Below are positions 53,295 through 60,459 of a DNA stretch of 64,000 nt, piece after piece (position 1 is the first letter of the stretch; each line of letters starts with the position of its first letter). The DNA lies in contig CBDCVG010000108.1 in the NCBI GenBank assembly GCA_965222765.1, forward strand, positions 124,001 to 188,000. The letters run 5' to 3'. The notes under the pieces were generated by a model. It was not told the origin of the DNA. It did no database searches and saw only the letters and a program-made list of their open reading frames with translations. The stretch is from Caldora sp965222765. GTDB taxonomy: Bacteria > Cyanobacteriota > Cyanobacteriia > Cyanobacteriales > Coleofasciculaceae. The position numbers and the translations under genes were made by a program.

Positions 53295-54428
53295 TTAAGC
53301 GGCTGCTGACATTGATTGAGAAGCAACCACTCCTCTATAGTAACCTTGCAGTTGACGGGTTGCTGCTGACCAACTCCAGCGCTCTGCTTCTTTCCTAGCG
53401 TTTTGACGTAAGGTATCTCGCTCCTCTTGCTGTTCCAAAAGGCGCTGGGTAGCAATGAGCGCACCTTGATCATCTGCGGGATCAAACAGGTAGCCATTAA
53501 CCCCATCGGTGACAATATCAGGAATTCCTCCAGAGCGCGCCGCTACTACTGGACAACCCGCTGCCATTGCTTCTAAGAGCACTAATCCTAAGGTTTCTGT
53601 CCGTGAGGGGAAAATAAAGGCATCAGAAGACGCAAAGGCAGAACCCAAAGGTTTACCCGTGAGGTAACCAACAAAGTGAGTTGGTGTGTCAGCAAAGTGC
53701 TTTTCTAAGGCACTACGATGGGGACCATCACCAACTAAAGCCAAACGAGCGCCGGGGATTGCTTCTAATACGGGTTTGATCCGGTCAATTTCTTTTTCAG
53801 CGGAAAGACGCCCTACATAAAGGAGTAAAGGACTTTCAGGATGTCCCTGAGAAAGATGCGATCGCATTTCTAGTGATGCTAGCTCAGGTTGGAAAGTCTC
53901 TGTATCTACTCCTCGTTGCCACAAATCTAACCTTTCTACACCATGCTCTCTCAATTGCTCTACCATGGCTGTGGAGGTACATAAATTCAGCTGAGCTTGA
54001 TTGTGACTTGCTTTAATTAATTCCCACATCACAGGTTCCAGCATTCCCAGTCCGTAGTGTTGGAGGTACTGGGGTAAATGGGTGTGGTAAGAAGCTACCA
54101 AGGGAATTTGCATTGTCTTGGCATAGTACAAACCAGCCAACCCTAATACGGCGGGATTAACCACATGAATCAAGTCGGGTTGAAACTCTTCTAAAGCTAC
54201 ACCAATTGATGGTCTTGGCAATGCCAGTTTCAGCTCTGGATACAGAGGTAGTGGGAAACCCGAGACTCCGTAAATTTTGGCTCCTTGGTATTCTGTCAGC
54301 CCACCATCTGGCGATACAATTAGCACCTTCTCGCCTTGACGTTGTAAGTGTTCGACTGTATGACGCAGTCTGGTCACAATGCCATCAACTTTGGGTAAAA
54401 AAGTTTCGGTGAATAGAGCTATGTGCAT
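53295..54428 (-). CDS. sqdX: sulfoquinovosyltransferase (sulfolipid synthase)
   Basis: A 377-residue GT4 glycosyltransferase that moves sulfoquinovose from UDP-sulfoquinovose to diacylglycerol, giving SQDG. Motifs: LFTETFLPKVDGIVTRL, HVVNPAVLGLAG, SYHTHLPQY, LLYVGRLSAEKEID, LVGDGPHR and the nucleotide-binding FIFPSRTETLGLVLLEAMAAG. It acts at the cytosolic face of the membrane. sqdB lies upstream on the same strand; one small lipoprotein gene separates them. Confidence 0.93.
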   Translation of the reverse strand: MHIALFTETFLPKVDGIVTRLRHTVEHLQRQGEKVLIVSPDGGLTEYQGAKIYGVSGFPLPLYPELKLALPRPSIGVALEEFQPDLIHVVNPAVLGLAGLYYAKTMQIPLVASYHTHLPQYLQHYGLGMLEPVMWELIKASHNQAQLNLCTSTAMVEQLREHGVERLDLWQRGVDTETFQPELASLEMRSHLSQGHPESPLLLYVGRLSAEKEIDRIKPVLEAIPGARLALVGDGPHRSALEKHFADTPTHFVGYLTGKPLGSAFASSDAFIFPSRTETLGLVLLEAMAAGCPVVAARSGGIPDIVTDGVNGYLFDPADDQGALIATQRLLEQQEERDTLRQNARKEAERWSWSAATRQLQGYYRGVVASQSMSAAA

Positions 54429-54481
54429 AATTTAGGGAGGATGGAATATTTTTTTTTTGGAAGTCCGTGATTGTGGACAGC

Positions 54482-54778
54482 TTAGGACTTTTTGGGATCT
54501 ATGGTACAGATTCCATGAATACCAATAGCTGAAATTACACCACCTAACAAGACTCCCACTCCTTCAGCGAAGCAATTTATTCTGTGCCTTTGCTCCGCCG
54601 CTTGAGCAATGGATAAGTCACGTATTGTTGATGATGGAGATTGAGATGCTTCCTGATAAGACTGATAGGCAGCTTCTAATGCTAACCATTCAGGAAATAG
54701 GTAGTAGGAGCTTGCAGCAGAAGCAGTGCAGCCCGGTAGCACCACGAACAGTAAGAGAATAATCCGTCGTATGTTCAT
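54482..54778 (-). CDS. small putative lipoprotein
   Basis: A 98-residue protein with a lipoprotein signal (hydrophobic LLLFVVLPGC, lipid Cys at 17), a Ser/Gln-rich helical middle and a hydrophobic C-terminal segment (GVLLGGVISAIGIHGI). Unknown family. It lies between sqdB and sqdX on the same strand with 77- and 53-bp gaps, so it may be cotranscribed. Two further cysteines occur in the last third. Confidence 0.6.
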   Translation of the reverse strand: MNIRRIILLLFVVLPGCTASAASSYYLFPEWLALEAAYQSYQEASQSPSSTIRDLSIAQAAEQRHRINCFAEGVGVLLGGVISAIGIHGICTIDPKKS

Positions 54779-54855
54779 TCAATAGGTTAAGATCCCATCT
54801 TTTTAGATCAGGGGCAATTAGTTTGGCTATTGCCCCTTGTCTATTGTCTGCTAAG

Positions 54856-56007
54856 CTATCGCCGCCAAGACACTTTGGGCAAAATTTGGTTTTTATCCAC
54901 ACGATGCTTGTACTTAGTGGCAAAGTTGAGTAGGGAATCGAGCAGGGAATCTGAGAGATAGTGAGGCTGTAAACCAAGATCCAAAAGATTGGTATTTTTG
55001 GCATTAAAGTAGTGCTGTTCGAGCTCAACTCTAGGATTATCGAGATGGTCAATTTTGACCTTCAACCCCATATCTGTACCAGCTTTCTGCACCATTTCTG
55101 CCAAATCCGCTATACTGAACATTTCAGTAAACTGGTTGAAGACACGGAATTGACCAGCTTCAGCTGGGTTAGCGATCGCAATTTCCACACAGCGCACTGT
55201 ATCTCGAATGTCTAAAAAGCCACGAGTTTGACCACCTTTGCCATAAACTGTTAAAGGATGATCAATGGCAGCTTGAATACAGAAGCGGTTGAGGGCTGTA
55301 CCAAAGATACCGTCATAATCTAAGCGGTTAATCAGTAGCTCGTCCATACCAGTTTCTTCCGTTAGGACACCATACACAACCCCCTGATTGAGGTCTGTAG
55401 CCCGTAAACCCCAAATTTTGCAGGCAAAGTGGATATTGTGACTATCGTGGACTTTACTTAAGTGGTAAAAAGAGCCCGGCTGTTTGGGATAAGGTAGGGT
55501 ATCCTTGCGTCCATTGTGTTCAATGGTGATGTAGCCTTCCTCAATATCAATATTGGGAGTACCGTACTCACCCATTGTCCCCAGCTTGACCAAATGGCAA
55601 TCTGGAAAATCTTGTTGCATGGCATAGAGTATGTTCAGTGTCCCTATGACATTGTTTGCTTGAGTTAGTACAGCATGTTCACGGTCAATCATGGAGAAGG
55701 GAGCTGATCTTTGTTCGCCGAAGTGAACAATTGCCTCTGGCTTAAACTGATTCATCCCCTTGCTGAGGAAATCGTAATTGTTGATATCTCCAATAAAAAG
55801 ATCGATCGATTTACCAGTAAGGTCCTTCCAACGCTGAAGGCGTTGCTGAATCGGTGCAATGGGAGTGAGAGTCTCAACACAGATTTCCATATCCCATTGA
55901 CGGCGCACCAGGCTATCCATGATGCCGACTTCGTAACCTTTATTGGAAAGATGGAGTGCAGTTGCCCAACCACAATACCCATCGCCGCCTATAACCAGGA
56001 CTTTCAT
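54856..56007 (-). CDS. sqdB: UDP-sulfoquinovose synthase
   Basis: A 383-residue SDR-type enzyme forming UDP-sulfoquinovose from UDP-glucose and sulfite. Motifs: VIGGDGYCGWATALHLS (NAD), HFGEQRSAPFSMID, KLGTMGEYGTPNIDIEEG, and the catalytic YHLSK (SFYHLSKVHDSHN). It feeds SqdX. Confidence 0.96.
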   Translation of the reverse strand: MKVLVIGGDGYCGWATALHLSNKGYEVGIMDSLVRRQWDMEICVETLTPIAPIQQRLQRWKDLTGKSIDLFIGDINNYDFLSKGMNQFKPEAIVHFGEQRSAPFSMIDREHAVLTQANNVIGTLNILYAMQQDFPDCHLVKLGTMGEYGTPNIDIEEGYITIEHNGRKDTLPYPKQPGSFYHLSKVHDSHNIHFACKIWGLRATDLNQGVVYGVLTEETGMDELLINRLDYDGIFGTALNRFCIQAAIDHPLTVYGKGGQTRGFLDIRDTVRCVEIAIANPAEAGQFRVFNQFTEMFSIADLAEMVQKAGTDMGLKVKIDHLDNPRVELEQHYFNAKNTNLLDLGLQPHYLSDSLLDSLLNFATKYKHRVDKNQILPKVSWRR

Positions 56008-56187
56008 ACTTGCTCAATAAATTTTGCTTGCCGATACTCGGTAAATGTACCAGGTTTATGCCCCTAGTGACACCCTCTACCTCTGTTGTTATCTACTTCA
56101 TATTCTATGTGCTACCCTTACTACCTCATAGGTATTCTTTATAGTGAGAAGGGAGTAGAAAGATAGAGGTAATCATCATAATTAACA

Positions 56188-56301
56188 ACTAGTGCAGCGG
56201 GCATGGAAATAAGCCACCAGTTTGAGATCGATAGAATCCTTACTCTATAAGCATTCTTAATTCTTAATTCTTAATTCTTAATTCCGCGCAGCGGTACTAG
56301 C
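56188..56301. repeat. interspersed repeat family R2, full copy 2
   Basis: actagtgcagcgggc through gatcgatagaatcctta and aattctt heptamers to gcgcagcggtactag, immediately upstream of the ZIP-CNB gene. Confidence 0.85.
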
Positions 56302-56341
56302 CTAGATCAAGCTGGCAATTTCTCTTGTTTTCGGTTTGCCT

Positions 56342-57613
56342 ATGTCAACTGCAGCATTTTTACAGGGTGTTCTGGGGGCTTCAAGTTTAGCCTTAGGAGC
56401 CTGTGTCGGTGTTTTTTGGCAACCGAACAGAACTATTTCTGCTGCCATAATGGCGTTTGGTAGTGGGACATTGCTCTCTGCGATCGCTTTTGAAATTACA
56501 GTACCTGTATATCAAGAGAGTGGCTTTTTGCCTCTCCTGCTGGGATTTCTGTTTGGTGGTGTTCTGTTTACTGGCTTAACAGAATATATTGACCAACATG
56601 GTGGATTTTTACGCAAGCCTGCTTCTAGTCGCCGTTACCTCTTTGAACATCGTCAGGAGCATACATCAGATATTCTCAATCGTATTGCTCATATTGAGGT
56701 AATACAAAATCTTTCTGAGCACGAGAAACAGGCGATTGTCCCCTTCCTTCAACCAGTGTTTGCTCAACCCGGAGACATACTTTGCCAAGAAGGAGAGCTA
56801 GGAGAGCATTTTTACATGGTTGTCGATGGTGAAGCAGAGGTTATCAAAGACCGGAAATTGGTTAATACTATGGGAGCAGGGGAAGTATTTGGCGAAATGT
56901 CGCTGTTGACAGGAGAACCACGCTCTGCTACGGTGATTGCCCGCACTCCTATGGAGTTGTATAAACTCAACCAGGAAGACTTTAACAATGTATTGGCTTT
57001 GTCTCCTCACATGGCTTGGTCCATCAGCCGTTCTTTAGCTCGGCGACTGCGATTAGCTACTGATTCACGGGTTGCAGCAGAACATAACTTAGACCGTTGG
57101 CGACAAAATTTGATCGATCAGGTAGAACTAGATCTGTTGCTCAGGGAAGATCCTAAGACCTTAGAGGGATTACTCCAAAGTTCTGCTCCTTTAGCAATTG
57201 TTGTTGGTACTTTGATTGACAATATTCCTGAATCTGCGGTGATTGGAATGCATGTGGGAGAGAGTCATTTTGGCTGGTCATTTTTGCTAGCTGTCTTTAT
57301 TTCCAACTTCCCAGAAGCGTTATCCAGTGCAGTTGGTATGAAACAGGCAGGAAGCAAAACTATTCAGATTCTAGGTTTGTGGATTGGAGTTGTTGTTTTG
57401 TCTGGTCTTTGTGCTGCTGCTGGGTACTCCTTAAAAAATAATACTCCTGAATTATTTGTCAGCTTAGCTCAGGCTGTTGCTGGTGGAGCAATTCTGGCAA
57501 TGGTAGCTAGTACCATGATGCCGGAAGCCTATGAACTGGGAGGTGGTTCGGTTTCCTTTTCAACTATTATCGGATTCCTCCTCGGTTTCTTTATTTCTTC
57601 AGCTTCATTTTGA
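56342..57613 (+). CDS. ZIP-like metal transporter with inserted cyclic-nucleotide-binding domain
   Basis: About 423 residues from ATG 56342 (an in-frame TTG lies two codons upstream). Transmembrane segments are at about 5-25, 33-55 and 65-85. A complete CNB domain follows (about 110-245): PGDILCQEGELGEHFYMVV and the phosphate-binding cassette GEVFGEMSLLTGEPRSATV with Glu and Arg present. Five further TM segments carry ZIP-type motifs IDNIPESAV and SNFPEALSSAVG. The CNB domain replaces the cytosolic loop between TM3 and TM4 of ZIP proteins. Likely role: cAMP-gated divalent-metal transport in the cytoplasmic membrane. Function is inferred. Confidence 0.75.
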   Translation: MSTAAFLQGVLGASSLALGACVGVFWQPNRTISAAIMAFGSGTLLSAIAFEITVPVYQESGFLPLLLGFLFGGVLFTGLTEYIDQHGGFLRKPASSRRYLFEHRQEHTSDILNRIAHIEVIQNLSEHEKQAIVPFLQPVFAQPGDILCQEGELGEHFYMVVDGEAEVIKDRKLVNTMGAGEVFGEMSLLTGEPRSATVIARTPMELYKLNQEDFNNVLALSPHMAWSISRSLARRLRLATDSRVAAEHNLDRWRQNLIDQVELDLLLREDPKTLEGLLQSSAPLAIVVGTLIDNIPESAVIGMHVGESHFGWSFLLAVFISNFPEALSSAVGMKQAGSKTIQILGLWIGVVVLSGLCAAAGYSLKNNTPELFVSLAQAVAGGAILAMVASTMMPEAYELGGGSVSFSTIIGFLLGFFISSASF

Positions 57614-57741
57614 TTTGGGAGTTTCATATATCATCCCAGGGTAATGATGTCTATTTTGTCACTCGGAGTAGTTAACCCAGATTTCGTGTAAGAGGCTGTT
57701 CCGAAAAGCTTGGTAGACACACCCGATCCTTAATTAACAAT

Positions 57742-57996
57742 TTGTGTGTTGAGGGATTGAAAATGTTTACGATATTCCGGAGTTGCCCTCAAAGGGATAA
57801 TAGCCCAGAGTCGCCCTCAAAGGTCAATAGTCCAGAATCGCCCTCAAAGGTCAATAGCCCAGAGTCGCCCTCAAAGGTCAATAGTCTAGAGTCGCCCTCA
57901 AAGGCTAATAACAAGTATAGCTTTGCTGCTGCCAGCAAATGCCTTAGAAATCCTTTAAGCAATTCTGATACTTTTGTTTCCATTTGCTTTACCTAA
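57742..57996 (+). CDS. doubtful ORF over a 27-bp minisatellite
   Basis: An 84-codon frame whose middle is four copies of the nonapeptide NSPESPSKV from a 27-bp tandem repeat (57783-57911). The minus strand is also open through the array. No ribosome-binding site or family; likely a repeat artefact. Confidence 0.2.
   Translation: MCVEGLKMFTIFRSCPQRDNSPESPSKVNSPESPSKVNSPESPSKVNSLESPSKANNKYSFAAASKCLRNPLSNSDTFVSICFT
57783..57911. repeat. 27-bp tandem repeat (minisatellite)
   Basis: About 4.7 copies of tcgccctcaaaggtcaatag plus cccagag, with point variants. Confidence 0.95.
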
Positions 57997-58009
57997 GAAA
58001 TCAACAACA

Positions 58010-58032
58010 GGCTCTAATGACGCATTAGAGCC
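58010..58032. terminator. 10-bp hairpin, possible terminator
   Basis: ggctctaatg pairs with cattagagcc around the loop acg. No T-run follows, so a terminator role is weak. Confidence 0.35.
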
Positions 58033-58058
58033 GCAAATTCAAGATTTGTGGCTTTTAG

Positions 58059-58129
58059 TAGACATCTCCAATAATTATGCTAGAACCCTTATGCCACCGT
58101 GCCACAATCAGGGTTTCTGGAGATGTCTA
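58059..58129. mobile_element. 71-bp TIR element (solo IS/MITE)
   Basis: tagacatctcca (58059-58070) is perfectly inverted at 58118-58129, with inner near-matches agaaccct / agggtttct. The ends read TA...TA, as in IS630/Tc1-type insertions. Confidence 0.55.
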
Positions 58130-58340
58130 GTGAGTCATCTAGAGTTTCGTTTCGTGCGAAGTAGATGGAGATAAATAATCTATTTTTTAGTCAATCCTGA
58201 CATAAAAGTTTTCATGATTAAGTTTAAAAATCCGGAGCATTTCAGGGTAATCGCATCTTAGTCAGGTTCTCCAATTAAGTTTCTTGGAAACTAAACAAGT
58301 TCTATTAATCGCTCTGCTCATCACCTCCTTCAATGGGTTA

Positions 58341-58530
58341 TCAACAATCTGGCACTGATGCCAGATTACCCCTGACAGCACTGGCAGCCAAAATTTTCCG
58401 GAGGAAGTCATTGTTCATCGCAGTTTTGTAGCGCTTCATCCTCAAACTCTGGCGGGAGAGTTCGCGCTTGAGTAGATTAATACTTAGGCAGCGCACCAGC
58501 CCCAGATTTTCGCAGCTTGTTGCTGCTCCT
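58341..58530 (-). pseudogene. ISAs1-like transposase C-terminal remnant
   Basis: Minus-strand frame ATSCENLGLVRCLSINLLK then RELSRQSLRMKRYKTAMNND and a stop at 58341. The pattern ENLxLxRxxxxNLLK ... K-R-x-x-A-x-x-N-D/N matches the C-terminal end of ISAs1-family transposases. The rest of the gene is missing. Confidence 0.55.
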
Positions 58531-58686
58531 TATATTAACTACTGTGATATCTGCCCGACAGAAGTAGCGACCAAAAACTTTAATCTACACATCCCGCTTA
58601 AAGTAAAGTACAATTTATACCAAACAAAATGCGATTACCCCAGGAGCATTTAACAAAAACCTTATAAAAATTCAAAAAAAATACGC

Positions 58687-59334
58687 CTATTTCTTCTTCC
58701 ATTTGTCACACAAGTCAGTTAGAGCCAGGAAAATTTCTTCACGATTTTTTTCTTTTCGTCTTTCTTGTATTAAAGTGTAAAATGTTTCAGTATACAGTAT
58801 AACAATACCTTTATAATATTCCTTAATTACATCCTCTTTGATAAGTCTTAATTTTATGCAAATAGCCAATTCTTCTAAGAAGTTTAATAAATTTAAAATA
58901 GCTTGTTTTGTTTCATAATTCTTGGGATCGCTTAAATAATTTATGATAAATTTTTCCTGATCAATAACTTTTTGACTACTTTTTAATTGATATAGTTCTT
59001 GCGCTATTTTTCTAGCAGGAAAATAGCCTGGATCATTCCAACGTGTAATATATGGCAAAGTTCGGTCTAGGAGTTGAGACTCTGCAATTTGTTTTATTTC
59101 TACTTCTCTTTGTTCTATATCTTGCTTAATACTTCGTAAGCCATAAACAGCACTTGCACCAGCAGCACTAGTTGCTAGAGCTGTCGCCAGAAAAGTTAAT
59201 GTTTCTCTATGCTCTTTTTTGACTGCATGAAATATGGTTAATCCCAACGAAATAATAACTAAGCTAACTCCTATACTAAAAGTCAATTTTATAGTAACGT
59301 TACCATATGTGTCTGGATTGGATTGAGGAGGCAT
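58687..59334 (-). CDS. DUF4760 membrane protein
   Basis: A 215-residue protein with two N-terminal transmembrane helices (about 15-37 and 45-65) and a cytosolic helical domain. Its NLLNFLEELAICIKLRLIKE and VIKEYYKGIVILYTETFY segments resemble DUF4760. It is AT-rich compared with its neighbours. Function unknown; relatives often lie near mobile or defence genes, as here. Confidence 0.65.
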   Translation of the reverse strand: MPPQSNPDTYGNVTIKLTFSIGVSLVIISLGLTIFHAVKKEHRETLTFLATALATSAAGASAVYGLRSIKQDIEQREVEIKQIAESQLLDRTLPYITRWNDPGYFPARKIAQELYQLKSSQKVIDQEKFIINYLSDPKNYETKQAILNLLNFLEELAICIKLRLIKEDVIKEYYKGIVILYTETFYTLIQERRKEKNREEIFLALTDLCDKWKKK

Positions 59335-59409
59335 TCTTAATTAGTTTTGATCTACACTTTCAATTAATCTTTCTTCTTTTTTTTGCTCCATCAGGAAATT
59401 TTTGAAATT

Positions 59410-59515
59410 TTCAGGACTTACGCACAGTAACGTAATTACCTAATACTGAGCGATAGCGTTAGCGAAGCAAAGCATTAGCAAGCCAAGCTGTAGCTAGAGC
59501 TTGCTGCACAAGTGT
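59410..59515. repeat. degraded MITE-like repeat
   Basis: caggacttacgcacagtaacg at the left and gtgtgtaagcaat at the right bracket a diverged core (gagcgatagcg). Related to 8008-8121. Confidence 0.55.
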
Positions 59516-59609
59516 GTAAGCAATACCACTTATTCAGCAAGCCCTAGCTGTAGGGTGGGCAAAAATGGGATGTGAACACAGTTATTCAGAAAAAGGCAAC
59601 AGGGGAAAG

Positions 59610-59647
59610 AGATTGTAGTTTTTTTTATAAGAAAAAAACTACAATCT
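59610..59647. terminator. bidirectional hairpin terminator
   Basis: agattgtagttttttt (59610-59625) pairs with aaaaaaactacaatct (59632-59647). Both strands give a stem followed by U-rich sequence; it lies 34 bases after the xisI stop. Confidence 0.7.
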
Positions 59648-59681
59648 AAGTTTTCAACTCATTTGGAGAAGCTATATTGCT

Positions 59682-60011
59682 TTAACTAGCAGCAAAGTCA
59701 GTAAATTTTCGTTTATATGGGGCTTTAAAACCCAAAACTATATCTTGTTTGGGAACGCCAGCTTTAACTAATTCATTAGCTACTCCAATTTCCGTTCCAT
59801 CACGTTCGATCCAGATTTTGCCATCTTTGATTTCCACGTAAATGATACAACCAAATACCCGCGTTAGATCTTGCCAACCAACATTAAGAACTTGATAGCG
59901 ATCACGCTCCGTATCAAATATTAGTTGTACTTCTGTTTTACTATTTGAGCGATTCTTGCCGTGATTTTTCAGAACAGTTTGTACTACTTCGCTGTAATTC
60001 AATCTCTCCAT
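59682..60011 (-). CDS. xisI: XisI family protein
   Basis: A full-length XisI (109 residues): LIFDTERDRYQVLNVGW, RVFGCIIYVEIKDGKIWIER, EIGVANELVKAGVPKQDIVLG. XisI and XisH are needed for excision of the fdxN element in Anabaena heterocysts, but homologues are common outside such elements and their general role is unknown. Start ATG 60011 overlaps the truncated xisH by 13 bp. Confidence 0.9.
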   Translation of the reverse strand: MERLNYSEVVQTVLKNHGKNRSNSKTEVQLIFDTERDRYQVLNVGWQDLTRVFGCIIYVEIKDGKIWIERDGTEIGVANELVKAGVPKQDIVLGFKAPYKRKFTDFAAS

Positions 60012-60255
60012 TGCACAATCTCCTCTCGCTCTGGGTTAAAAATTAATAGTTTGAGTTGATGTTCAGCAATAACTCTTTGAATAAACCTACGCCTAAAAAA
60101 ATCATCGTAAACATCTTCCGGAACTGCTAAATACAAATTCCGCTCTGGTTCTGTCAATCTCAAGGCTGAACGGTAGTTGAGAGATTGACCTAGCGCTGTG
60201 TGAAACTCAGTCACATCTGACGCTCCTAAAAACGAAATGACTAGTTATAACTAAA
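59999..60255 (-). pseudogene. xisH: XisH, N-terminally truncated
   Basis: The frame reads SFLGASDVTEFHTALGQ and continues to REEIVQWRD, which is the second half of XisH. The first roughly 60 residues, which carry most of the PD-(D/E)XK nuclease core, are absent; an in-frame stop lies just upstream. A GTG at 60214 could still start a 71-residue protein. Confidence 0.8.
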
Positions 60256-60288
60256 TCAATCTCAACTTCAGCCGCAGCCTCATCATCA

Positions 60289-60402
60289 TAGGACTTACGC
60301 ACTCAGCTGTCATTCTCAACGTAAGAAAAGCATCTTAAGCGCCTGGGAGATCCTTCGCTATCGCTCAGGATGACAGAATTGCGTTACAGTGCGTAAGTCC
60401 TA
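60289..60402. repeat. 114-bp MITE-like repeat, copy D with perfect TIRs
   Basis: taggacttacgcact (60289-60303) is perfectly inverted at 60388-60402. Flanking catca occurs on both sides, or alternatively the TA at each end is the duplication. Inserted between xisH and the NACHT gene. Confidence 0.85.
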
Positions 60403-60459
60403 CATCAAACCGGTTAAGCTGGTAGCAACTGGCTAATGGTGGGATAAGGAACTGAGGTA

